Below, piece by piece: positions 53,952-64,000 of a stretch of 64,000 bases of DNA (within the stretch, counting starts at the first letter, position 1; every line of letters begins with the position of its first letter). A program made the translations under genes and the position numbers. The notes beneath the pieces are model-generated. The model was not told the origin of the DNA and made no database searches. It worked only from the letters and a program-made list of their open reading frames with translations. The stretch covers positions 2,170,001 through 2,234,000 of the forward strand of contig CBDAQG010000002.1 in assembly GCA_965198995.1 (NCBI GenBank), written 5' to 3'. The DNA is from CAXMMR01 sp965198995. GTDB taxonomy: Bacteria > Pseudomonadota > Alphaproteobacteria > Acetobacterales > Acetobacteraceae.

Positions 53952-54811
53952 CCGCGCACCGGCCGGTCGACGCACCCCCGCCGCGCGCCTATTTCGGCGG
54001 CACGTCGCCCAATCCGGAGGGCTTCGGCGAGTTGCGCGCCGGCCATCTCGGCGTCCGCGTCGCCACCCGCCCGGACGAGCTGGATGCCGCCCAGACCCTG
54101 CGCTACCGGGTGTTCTACGACGAGATGGGTGCGGCGGCCGACGCCTCGCTGCGCGCCACCGGCCGCGACCACGACGTGTTCGATGCCGTCGCCGACCACC
54201 TGCTCGTCATCGACCACGCGATCGGCCCGGGCGCCGAGGGCATCGTCGGCACCTACCGGCTGATCCGCAAGGAGGCGGCCGCCAAGGTCGGCCGCTTCTA
54301 CTCGGCCTCGGAATACGACCTCTCATCGCTGATGAGCTCGAAGATGTCGCTGCTCGAGCTCGGCCGCTCCTGCATCGCCTCAGCCTATCGCAACCGCGCG
54401 GCCATGCAGCTGATGTGGCGCGGCATCGCCGCCTACGTCTACACCCACCAGATCGACCTGATGTTCGGCTGCGCCAGCCTGCCCGGCACCGATCCCGACC
54501 AGATCGCCACCGAGCTGTCCTACCTCTACAACAACCACCTCGCGCCGCCGGCCCTGCGCCCCCGCGCGGTCGCCGAGCGCTACGTCGACATGCGCCGCTG
54601 CTCCACCGCCGACCGCGACCCCAAGCGCCTGCTGGCCCAGCTCCCGCCGCTGATCAAGGGTTACCTCCGCCTCGGCGCCTTCGTCGGCGACGGCGCGGTG
54701 GTCGACACCCAGTTCAACACCACCGACGTCGCCATCGTGGTGAAGACCGACCTGATCACCGACAACTACTATCGCCACTACGAGCGACGCCTCAGGGACG
54801 CGCTTGATTGA
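53948..54811 (+). CDS. olsB: GNAT-like N-acyltransferase, OlsB-like
   Basis: Probably makes lyso-ornithine lipid from ornithine and acyl-ACP, the first step of phosphate-free ornithine lipid synthesis. 287 residues with DAAQTLRYRVFYDEMGA, the YRLIRKEAA segment, LLELGRSCIASAYRN and QLMWRGIAAYVYTHQIDLMFGCASLPGT, all of the acetyltransf_5/OlsB family. olsA is not adjacent. It is coupled to the Fur-family gene by ATGA. A family B element begins at the stop. Confidence 0.88.
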   Translation: MTAHRPVDAPPPRAYFGGTSPNPEGFGELRAGHLGVRVATRPDELDAAQTLRYRVFYDEMGAAADASLRATGRDHDVFDAVADHLLVIDHAIGPGAEGIVGTYRLIRKEAAAKVGRFYSASEYDLSSLMSSKMSLLELGRSCIASAYRNRAAMQLMWRGIAAYVYTHQIDLMFGCASLPGTDPDQIATELSYLYNNHLAPPALRPRAVAERYVDMRRCSTADRDPKRLLAQLPPLIKGYLRLGAFVGDGAVVDTQFNTTDVAIVVKTDLITDNYYRHYERRLRDALD

Positions 54812-54957
54812 GGCAAGCAAGCGGTTCTTTTTTGCAAAAAAGAACCAAAAAACTTTTGTCCGTTGAACTCAGCACCTGTGGATAGTCCGTCACCGACCCG
54901 CCGCAAAACGAGCAAGAGTTTTTTGCTTCTTTTTTCCAAAAAAGAAGCCTTTGCTTC
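54812..54957. repeat. Family B element, two facing arms, entering lnt
   Basis: The left arm is AGCAAGCGGTTCTTTTTTGC, AAAAAAGAACCAAAAAAC and TTTTG. A 70-bp spacer follows. The right arm is CAAGAGTTTTTTGCTTC, TTTTTTCCAAAAAAGAAGCC and TTTGCTTCC. The right arm overlaps the first codons of lnt. Confidence 0.88.
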
Positions 54958-56458
54958 CCCAACCGGCTGGCGCGCCGACCTCGCCGCCGGTGCCCTCGGC
55001 GCCTTCTCCGCCTTAGCCTTCGCGCCACTCAATATAGTCCCAGCCCTGCTGATCGCCTTCCCGGTCCTGCTGTGGCTGGCCCCCGGCGCCCCGTTCCGGC
55101 GTGGCTTCTGGTTCGGCTTCGGCCAGCACCTGGTCGGCCTCTACTGGATCACCAGCGCCATCCTGGTGATGGCGGCGCAGTTCTGGTGGTTCGTGCCGAT
55201 CGCGGTGCCGCTGCTGTCGGCGACGCTCGCCCTGTTCATCGCCGTGCCGGTGGCGCTGGCGTGCCGGCTGCCGCCGGGGCTGCCGCGCGTCCTCGCTCTG
55301 CCTGGCCTGTGGGTGCTGGGCGAGCTGGCGCGCCAGTTCGTCGGCGGCGGCTTTCCCTGGAACCCGCTCGGCAGCGTCTGGGCGATCGCCGCCGGCCTGC
55401 CGTTCGCCGGCTTCGGCGTCGCGATGACGCAGCCGGCCGCCTGGATCGGCACTCCGGGGCTGTCATTACTAACGGTGTGCCTCGCCTGCCTGCCGTCGCT
55501 CGGCCGGCGCGGCCTGCTGGCGGCGGCCGCGATGCTGGCGCTGTGGTTCACCGCCGGCGCCGCCCGCCTGGCCGGCCCGCCCCCGGCCGCGCCCGGGCTC
55601 GACGTGCTGCTGATCCAGGGCGACATCCCGGAGACGGAGAAGCACGATGCGAGCTGGGCGCCCGCCGCCTTCGGCCGCTACCTGGCGATGACCCGCCAGG
55701 GCCTGGATGCCGCGCCCGGCCGGCCCACCCTGGTGGTCTGGCCCGAGACCGCGAGCCCCTATTTGCTGGCCCGCGACGCGCCGGCCCGGGAAGCGGTCGC
55801 CGCCGCGGCGCACGGCGCGGTGGCGACGCTGGCCGGCTCGATCCGCTTCGACGATCGCGACCGGGCCTACAACTCGCTCGTCGCGGTGCTGCCGGACGGC
55901 TCGGTCGGCGGCATCTACGACAAGGTGCACCTGGTCACCTTCGGCGAGTATTCGCCGCACTGGCTGCCCTTCCACATCGCGCCCGGCGACCTGGAGCCCG
56001 GCGCCCGCGTGCACACCCTGCATCTGCCCGGGGTGCCGGCGCTGGGCCCGATGATCTGCTACGAGGCGATCTTCCCCGCCGGCGTGGTCGACGAGCGGGA
56101 CCGCCCGGCCCTGCTGGTCAACATCACCAACGATGCGTGGTTCGGCAACAGCACCGGGCCGCGGCAGCATCTGCAGTCGGCCCGGCTGCGCGCCGTCGAG
56201 GAGGGCCTGCCCCTGGTGCGCGCCGCCAACACCGGCATCAGCGCGGTGTTCGACGCGCATGGCCGCGAGCTCGCCCGAGTCGGGATCGACCGCCAGGCGA
56301 CGCTGCGCTGGCCGCTACCGGGTGCGGGCCGGCAAACCTTGTTCGCCCGCGTCGGTTTAATGATACCCGGCTGCCTGTCGCTGCTGATCTGTACGCTCGG
56401 GCTCATCTACGCGCGCCTCGGCGTTAACAAATCATTGCCACAACCGCCGGTCATCTAA
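54923..56458 (+). CDS. lnt: Apolipoprotein N-acyltransferase
   Basis: Adds the third acyl chain to lipoproteins in the inner membrane. About 511 residues: six or seven N-terminal helices, then the nitrilase-like domain with the catalytic Glu (VVWPETASPY), Lys (IYDKVHLVTFGEYSPHWLPF) and Cys (PMICYEAIFP). No ATG precedes the conserved TGWRADLAAGALG. The only in-frame candidates are TTG 54923, GTG 54878 and TTG 54863, all inside a family B element, so the N-terminal LLFSKKEAFAS is repeat-derived. TTG 54923 is chosen as the shortest. Confidence 0.9.
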   Translation: MLLFSKKEAFASPTGWRADLAAGALGAFSALAFAPLNIVPALLIAFPVLLWLAPGAPFRRGFWFGFGQHLVGLYWITSAILVMAAQFWWFVPIAVPLLSATLALFIAVPVALACRLPPGLPRVLALPGLWVLGELARQFVGGGFPWNPLGSVWAIAAGLPFAGFGVAMTQPAAWIGTPGLSLLTVCLACLPSLGRRGLLAAAAMLALWFTAGAARLAGPPPAAPGLDVLLIQGDIPETEKHDASWAPAAFGRYLAMTRQGLDAAPGRPTLVVWPETASPYLLARDAPAREAVAAAAHGAVATLAGSIRFDDRDRAYNSLVAVLPDGSVGGIYDKVHLVTFGEYSPHWLPFHIAPGDLEPGARVHTLHLPGVPALGPMICYEAIFPAGVVDERDRPALLVNITNDAWFGNSTGPRQHLQSARLRAVEEGLPLVRAANTGISAVFDAHGRELARVGIDRQATLRWPLPGAGRQTLFARVGLMIPGCLSLLICTLGLIYARLGVNKSLPQPPVI

Positions 56459-56495
56459 AATTCGAGGCATTCTTCGGAAATTTATTACTTAATAG

Positions 56496-56524
56496 TTGAC
56501 AATTTTTGGTTGTGCGCTTAACCA
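56496..56524 (+). promoter_or_regulatory. Possible promoter in AT-rich stretch upstream of the XRE gene
   Basis: TTGACA at 56496-56501, a 17-bp spacer and a weak TAACCA. The interval 56459-56530 is strikingly AT-rich for this genome. TTAACCA also resembles a CtrA half-site, which I do not claim. Confidence 0.4.
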
Positions 56525-56591
56525 ATGACGCATCTTCAAGCGCGTGGTCGGGGACCCCGCACCTTCCTTTCAGCCGCGGAGACTGCACCCG

Positions 56592-57083
56592 ATGCCTCGT
56601 AATCCGATGACTGCAGCCGACCCGCTGTCGACCGAGGCCGCCGTGGTGGAGAGCCGTCCGAGCCCGATCGACATCCATGTCGGCTCGCGCATCCGGCTGC
56701 GCCGGACGCTGATGGGCATGTCGCAGGAGCGCCTCGGCGAGGCCCTCGGCCTGACCTTCCAGCAGGTGCAGAAATACGAGCGCGGCGTGAACCGCGTCGG
56801 CGCCTCCCGCCTGTTCGACCTGTCGCGGGTGCTCGACGTGCCGATCAGCTTCTTCTTCGACGACATGCCCGAGCCGCTCGCCAACACCCAGGGCGGCCAG
56901 GCCCATGGCAGCCGATTCGCCGGCTTCGCCGAGGCCCAGCAGGGCTTCGGCACCGCGGTCGACGACACCCTCTCACGCCGCGAAACGCTGGAGCTGGTGC
57001 GCGCCTACTACCGCATCACCGACCCGGCAATCCGCAAGCGCGTCTTCGACCTCATCAAGTCGATGGGCCCAGGCGAGATCTGA
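56592..57083 (+). CDS. XRE-family HTH regulator (PraR-like)
   Basis: 163 residues: a short N-tail, then the HTH (VGSRIRLRRTLMGMSQERL, LTFQQVQKYERGVNRVGASRL), LSRVLDVPISFFFDDMPE, and a C-terminal ETLELVRAYYRITDPAIRKRVFDLIKSM helix pair. It closely resembles a widely conserved alphaproteobacterial regulator (PraR in Rhizobium, affecting biofilm and quorum sensing). Targets here are unknown. ATG 56592 is preferred; ATG 56607 is possible. It ends 3 nt from the opposing DUF2244 stop. Confidence 0.92.
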   Translation: MPRNPMTAADPLSTEAAVVESRPSPIDIHVGSRIRLRRTLMGMSQERLGEALGLTFQQVQKYERGVNRVGASRLFDLSRVLDVPISFFFDDMPEPLANTQGGQAHGSRFAGFAEAQQGFGTAVDDTLSRRETLELVRAYYRITDPAIRKRVFDLIKSMGPGEI

Positions 57084-57086
57084 ATC

Positions 57087-57641
57087 TTAGCCCGCCAAGC
57101 TGTCACGCAGCTGCGGATTGTCGAAGCGCGGGTTGCGCCAGCCATGCAAGGCCACCCGCAACGCTTCGGCCAGACTGAGCTTCTCCGCCTCGCCGAGCGC
57201 CGCGCCGACCTCCTCATGCTGCCCGGCGCCGACCAGATAGAGGCCAGGCACCCGGCCCTGGCGATCATGCAGCACCACGTTGAGCCAGGACGGTGACAGC
57301 ACCCGTTCGCTGCGGGCGCCATGCATGTCGGTCCGCAAAATGCGCAGCGTCTGCTCGGACAGCAGCAGCTGCTCCGACGCCCGGGCAGCACGGGCATTGT
57401 AGCGCAGCAGCGCCACCGACAGCGCCACCTCCGCGCCGCTGAACCCGGCGATCGGCCAGGCGCCGAGCCACCAGAACATCGTGCTCACCCCGGCGCTCAG
57501 GGTGCAGATCGCCGTCATCACCAGCGCCATGCCGCGCCGGGACAGGCTGCGATGCGGCACGATGGTCGCCTCGAAGATCGGCTCGGCAAAGTCGCTCATC
57601 GGCGGATGCGGTTCATGGATGGCAGCAACCTTGTCGCTCAT
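57087..57641 (-). CDS. DUF2244 family integral membrane protein
   Basis: 184 residues: FEATIVPHRSLSRRGMALVMTAI starts the domain, two helices follow (MALVMTAICTLSAGVSTMFWWLGAWPI and GFSGAEVALSVALL), then a soluble part (LRILRTDMHGARSERVLSPSWLNVVLHD, with KLSLAEALRVALHGW). Function is unknown; alphaproteobacterial members often lie beside nth, as here (divergent). ATG 57641 has a GAGGG site; ATG 57599 is an alternative. Confidence 0.88.
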   Translation of the reverse strand: MSDKVAAIHEPHPPMSDFAEPIFEATIVPHRSLSRRGMALVMTAICTLSAGVSTMFWWLGAWPIAGFSGAEVALSVALLRYNARAARASEQLLLSEQTLRILRTDMHGARSERVLSPSWLNVVLHDRQGRVPGLYLVGAGQHEEVGAALGEAEKLSLAEALRVALHGWRNPRFDNPQLRDSLAG

Positions 57642-57657
57642 CCGGAGATCCCTCTAG

Positions 57658-57765
57658 AGAAAGGCCAGGGGCTTTGCCCCTGACCCCATTAAAGGCGCAG
57701 CCTTTACAATCCATGCACGCTGTCGCGTGACGGCGTCCAGAGACAGGGCCTCCGCCTTCCTTCAC
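57658..57765. repeat. Family A repeat, shortened, in a divergent region
   Basis: AAGGCCAGGGGCTTTGCCCC, TTAAAGGCGCAGCCTTTAC, TGTCGCGTGACGG and GGGCCTCCGCCTTCC. This is the one family A copy clearly between two gene starts (DUF2244 and nth). Confidence 0.85.
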
Positions 57766-57824
57766 CCCAATTGGGACCGTTCACCCATCTTGTCAGCCCA
57801 TGCGCCAACCGGCGACAACGCACG

Positions 57825-58535
57825 ATGTCAGACGCCAAGCCAAGGCCGCCCTCTCCCGTCAAGCCACGCCGCACACCGCGCATGCCGGCGGCTGACATCC
57901 GCCCGTTCATCGAGGCGCTACGGGCTGCCAACCCGGAGGCGCAGACCGAGCTGCACTTCACCGACCCGTTCACCCTGCTGGTCAGCGTCGTGCTCTCGGC
58001 GCAGGCGACCGACGCCTCGGTCAACCGCGCCACCCCCGCTTTGTTCGCCACCGCGCCCGATCCGGCCCGCATGGCCGCGCTCGGCGTCGACGGCGTCGCC
58101 CCCTACATCCGCAGCATCGGCCTGTGGCAAGCCAAGGCTCGCAACGTGGTCGCCCTCTCCGCCCAGCTGCTCGAACGCCACGCCGGCCAGATCCCGGCCG
58201 ATCGCACCGCCCTCGAAGCGCTGCCCGGCGTCGGCCGCAAGACCGCCAACGTGGTGCTGAACGTCGCCTTCGGCGAGAGCACGATGGCGGTCGACACCCA
58301 CATCTTCCGCCTAGGCAACCGCACGGGCCTGGCGCCCGGCGCCACCGTGCGCGCGGTCGAGGACCTCCTGGTCCGCCGCATCCCGCCCGACCTGCTACGC
58401 CCGGCGCATCACTGGCTGATCCTGCATGGACGATACGTCTGCCGCGCCCGCACCCCGGAGTGCTGGCGCTGCGTGGCCGCGCCCTGGTGCCGCTACCCGA
58501 CCAAGACGCCGCCGCCAGGACGTCGCCAGGCCTGA
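57825..58535 (+). CDS. nth: Endonuclease III
   Basis: Base-excision DNA glycosylase/AP lyase for oxidised pyrimidines. 236 residues: DPFTLLVSVVLSAQATDASVN, helix-hairpin-helix LPGVGRKTANVVLN with catalytic K139, D157 in AVDTHIFRLGNRTG, and the 4Fe-4S ligands C206, C213, C216 and C222. ATG 57825 matches the family; the longer frame runs into repeat-adjacent DNA. Confidence 0.97.
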   Translation: MSDAKPRPPSPVKPRRTPRMPAADIRPFIEALRAANPEAQTELHFTDPFTLLVSVVLSAQATDASVNRATPALFATAPDPARMAALGVDGVAPYIRSIGLWQAKARNVVALSAQLLERHAGQIPADRTALEALPGVGRKTANVVLNVAFGESTMAVDTHIFRLGNRTGLAPGATVRAVEDLLVRRIPPDLLRPAHHWLILHGRYVCRARTPECWRCVAAPWCRYPTKTPPPGRRQA

Positions 58536-58645
58536 TCGCCCGCCGCATCACGAACGCGACGCCGATGATCGATGACGCTGCTCTCAACCATTGCTTAACC
58601 TGCGCCGTCTAAAATCACGCCTGAATATCAGCCGCAAGGTCAGAC

Positions 58646-59790
58646 ATGTCTGCCGCTCGCCATGCCGCGCTGCTGCGCGAGGGACGACTGCTCAACCACT
58701 ATCAGCCGGTCGTCGACCTGCGCACCGGCGAGGTGCTGGGCGTCGAAGTTCTCGGGCGCCTCCAGGATGGCGCGAACATCATCCCGCCAGGTGTATTCCT
58801 GCCGGGCCTGCGCGCGCCGGCGCTCGAACGGCTGCTGTTCACCTCGCTTCGGCAGGGGCTGACAACCCTTGCCGCCTGCGACGTCACGCACCCCAAACTG
58901 TTCATGTCGTTCAACGTCAGCTCGCTCGTGCTCGTGCGGGCCGGCTTTCTGAAGCGGCTGCTGGATGTGCTGGCCGCCGCCAACGTCGCGCCGTGCCGCC
59001 TCATGCTCGAGGTGCTGGAGAGCGACGAGTTCCTCAGCCTCGAGACGGCGCGGCACATCTTCAAGTCGATCCACGCGTCCGGCATCGGCATGGCGATCGA
59101 CGACCTCGGCTCCGGCTACTCCTCGCTGAACCGCCTGCGCGACCTCCCCGTCGACAAGATCAAGCTGGACCGATCCTTCGTGCGCGAGCTGCACCATCGT
59201 CCGGGCGACCTGCATTTCGTCGAGGCGGTGCTCTCCCTGGCACGTGGCCTGCGCATCGGGCTGATCGTCGAGGGCGTCGAGACCGCGGCTATCAGGGAGG
59301 CGCTTGAGGTGCTGGGCGTGGAAGGCGCGCAGGGCTATGAGATCGCTCGGCCGATGCCCAGGGTCGCCCTGCTGCAATGGCTTGCCGAGCATGTTCCGCG
59401 CCCCGCCTGCCGCGAGCCGCACACCTTGCTCGCGGCCTACGCTGCGCATCTGCGCATCGTCGAGGCATGCCGGGTGATGATCAACCAACCGCTGCCGGTG
59501 AGCTGGTCCGACACCGTCGAAGATCCGCACGCCTGCTGCATCGGTCAGTTCTTTGACAGAAACGGCCTGCACGACACCGCCTTCGGCTCCGCCCACAGGC
59601 AGTTCCATCGTGTGATCAAGCGTTACCGCGACGACCCGGCGGCCTGGGAGGCGGCATCGGCGGCGCTATGGAGCAGCCTACAGGCCGCGATCAAGGCCGA
59701 GACCGGCCTGCGTGAGGTCCGGCCGCCGGCAGGCCCCAAGCCCACGCCGCGCCGGCAACGACCATCGCGCTCAAGACCGGCGCCATCGCC

Positions 59791-59812
<22 letters not shown>
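58646..59812 (+). CDS. EAL-domain c-di-GMP phosphodiesterase with C-terminal CZB-like zinc motif
   Basis: 388 residues, cytosolic. The EAL domain (about 12-245) keeps the catalytic set: E34 in EVLGR, N90 in FNVS, E122, D152/D153 in IDDLG, K173, E209 in VEGVET and Q229 in AQGYEI, so hydrolysis of c-di-GMP to pGpG is likely. Residues 262-330 carry H268, C297 in CCIGQF, and HRQFH (H317, H321). This reproduces the His-Cys-HxxxH layout of CZB zinc-sensing domains, known from chemoreceptors and the cyclase DgcZ. The C1-H2 gap is slightly short, so the domain is inferred. The basic Pro-rich tail is low complexity and its last 22 bp overlap gcvP antisense. Confidence 0.85.
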
Positions 59813-62688
<2,876 letters not shown>

Positions 62689-63084
62689 CTACAGCGTCTC
62701 CAGCAGGGCCGAGTAGGCCTCGTCGTCCATCAGCCCCTCGAACGCGTCGTCATCCTCCAGCTCCATGCGGAAGAACCAGCCCTCCCCGCCGGCGTCGCGG
62801 TTGATCAGCCCCGGATCCTCCGGAAGAATGTCGTTGATCTCGGTGATCGTCCCGGCCAGCGGCGCATAAACGTCCGACGCCGCCTTCACGCTCTCCACCA
62901 CCGCACAGCTCTCCGCCTCGACCACCACCCGCCCGGGCTCCGGCAGCTCGACGAACACGATGTCGCCCAGCGCCTCCTGGGCATGGTCGGTGATGCCGAC
63001 GGTCACCGTCCCGTCCTCCTCGAGGCGAACCCATTCGTGGTCGCGGGTGTAGCGCAGGGTCGGCGATGCGGGCTGCTGTGCCAT
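62689..63084 (-). CDS. gcvH: Glycine cleavage system H protein
   Basis: Lipoyl carrier of the glycine cleavage complex. 131 residues: LRYTRDHEWVRLEEDG, GITDHAQEALGDIVFVELPE, and lipoyl K67 in VVESVKAASDVYAP. It lies between gcvT (13-nt gap) and gcvP (no gap), one operon. Confidence 0.98.
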   Translation of the reverse strand: MAQQPASPTLRYTRDHEWVRLEEDGTVTVGITDHAQEALGDIVFVELPEPGRVVVEAESCAVVESVKAASDVYAPLAGTITEINDILPEDPGLINRDAGGEGWFFRMELEDDDAFEGLMDDEAYSALLETL

Positions 63085-63097
63085 GGGCGCGGCTCCT

Positions 63098-64000
63098 TCA
63101 GCGGGCGTAACGATGGGGAACGAACGGGGTCGGCACGACGCTGGCCGGCAGGTCCCGCCCCCGCACCCGCAGATGCAGCCGCGTGCCCTCGGCCGCCAGC
63201 GCGCTGCGGACGTAGCCCATGGCGATCGGCGCGTTCAGCGTCGGCGAGACCGTGCCGGAGGTCACGGCGCCAGCCAGCGTGCCGTCCTCGGCAACGATGT
63301 CCGCCATCGCCCGCGCCGGCGCCCGCCCCTCCAGCCGCAGCCCGACGCGCTGCCGGGTGGTGCCGTTGGCGAATTGGTCGGCCAGCACCACCGCCCCCGG
63401 ATACCCGCCCTGCTCACGCCGCCGGCGCTGAATGCTCCAGCCAAGCCCCGCCTCCACCGGCGTCGTCAACTCGTCGATGTCGCTGCCGTACAGGCACAAC
63501 CCGGCCTCCAGCCGCAAGCTGTCGCGCGCCCCGAGCCCCGCCGGCGCCGCGCCCGCGTCGAGCAACAGCCCAGCCAGGCGCTCCGCCTGCTCGGCCGGCA
63601 CCGAGATCTCGTAGCCGTCCTCGCCCGTATACCCGCTCCGGCTGACCCAGCAGGCGATGCCGGCCAGATCGAGCTCGGCGACGCTGAGGAAGGCCATCGC
63701 CGCCGCCGCCGGCGCCAGGCCGCCAAGGATCGCGCTCGCCCGCGGCCCCTGCAGCGCCAGCAGCGCACGGTCCGGGTGCTCGGTGATGCGCACGCCGTCG
63801 GGCAGGTGCTTGCGCAAATGCAGCAGGTCGTCCGCCTGGCGCGAGGCGTTCACGACGACGAACAGCCGGCCCGGTAGCCGCGACACCATCAGGTCGTCCA
63901 GCATGCCGCCGGTCTCGTTGAGAAACTGCGTGTAGCGCTGCCGCCCCGGCTTCAGCCCCAGCAGATCCGCCGGCACCAAGCCCTCCAGCGCCGTGTCCGC
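63098..64000 (-). CDS. gcvT: Aminomethyltransferase (T-protein), 5' end outside the window
   Basis: Transfers the methylene from GcvH-bound methylamine to tetrahydrofolate. The last 300 codons are present: GRQRYTQFLNETGGMLDDLMVSRL, SRSGYTGEDGYEISVP, ARDSLRLEAGLCLYGSDID, TPVEAGLGWSI and SPTLNAPIAMGYV. The reading frame is open to the window edge (ADTALEGLVPADLLGLKPG precede), so about 65 residues and the start lie beyond position 64000, as would any glycine riboswitch. Confidence 0.97.
   Translation of the reverse strand, partial: ADTALEGLVPADLLGLKPGRQRYTQFLNETGGMLDDLMVSRLPGRLFVVVNASRQADDLLHLRKHLPDGVRITEHPDRALLALQGPRASAILGGLAPAAAAMAFLSVAELDLAGIACWVSRSGYTGEDGYEISVPAEQAERLAGLLLDAGAAPAGLGARDSLRLEAGLCLYGSDIDELTTPVEAGLGWSIQRRRREQGGYPGAVVLADQFANGTTRQRVGLRLEGRAPARAMADIVAEDGTLAGAVTSGTVSPTLNAPIAMGYVRSALAAEGTRLHLRVRGRDLPASVVPTPFVPHRYAR

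Noticed and set aside
56489..56524. CtrA binding site (TTAA...TTAACCA)
   Set aside because: The two TTAA parts are not 7 bp apart; only a half-site match in an AT-rich stretch.
63085..63097. Glycine riboswitch for the gcv operon
   Set aside because: The operon's 5' end is beyond the window, so the leader cannot be seen; the 13-nt gap here is only intercistronic.

Overview
The window is high-GC (strong G/C at third codon positions) alphaproteobacterial chromosome. Gene content and the dense interspersed palindromic repeats suggest Rhodospirillales, most likely Acetobacteraceae; this is inferred from style and gene neighbourhoods, not from a database match. Nearly all genes are core functions. 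The only clearly accessory stretch is a small insertion-sequence graveyard at about 44.2-46.9 kb.

Layout. 0-8.3 kb: an FkbO/Hyg5-type chorismatase, a large AsmA/YhdP-like protein, glnE and a peroxiredoxin. 8.4-13.1 kb: an MsrQ-like haem membrane protein behind two paralogous secreted proteins, aat, a tiny membrane protein and a zinc-binding putative metallopeptidase. 13.3-16.7 kb: a transglutaminase-like protein overlapping a fused circularly permuted ATP-grasp/alpha-E protein. 16.9-18.2 kb: nusG, secE, tRNA-Trp and tRNA-Gly. 18.4-29.8 kb: a small unknown gene behind a CRP-type site, the aroQ-accB-accC operon, a GH63-like glucosidase, a CtpA protease, a PhoR-like kinase and the divergent lpoA-like/rsmI pair. 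30-44 kb: a secreted metallophosphoesterase with a Pho-box-like site, an acyltransferase, an SDR, ornithine decarboxylase with a possible leader, BrkB, RlpA, an AmpG-like transporter, typA and a large secreted phosphoesterase-like protein. 44.2-46.9 kb: four decayed IS5-family transposases. 47-58.5 kb: secreted small proteins, a PfkB kinase, bactofilin, nfu, a nitroreductase, tsaB, rimI, tusA, a Fur-family regulator, olsB, lnt, an XRE regulator, a DUF2244 protein and nth. 58.6-64 kb: an EAL protein with a CZB-like zinc motif and the glycine cleavage genes gcvT-gcvH-gcvP (gcvT runs off the right edge).

Two repeat families dominate the non-coding DNA. Family A is built of GC-rich palindromic modules (for example CCAGGGGCTTTGCCCCTGG and TTAAAGGCGGAGCCTTTAA), has about 15 full or partial copies, and usually starts or ends within a few bases of a stop codon. 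Family B is built of palindromes such as GTTCTTTTTTGCAAAAAAGAAC followed by CAAAAAACTTTTG, as single arms or facing pairs. Every convergent gene junction with more than a few bases of gap carries A or B, so they look like mobile or recombining units that double as, or home to, bidirectional transcript ends. In places they contribute the ends of proteins (Lnt, PhoR-like kinase, zinc peptidase, perhaps the chorismatase).

Other notable points: three downstream genes whose only family-consistent start is a CTG overlapping the upstream TGA (CTGA); a near-ideal CRP class II promoter; a Pho-box-like site; and an EAL-CZB fusion that may be a zinc-responsive c-di-GMP phosphodiesterase.
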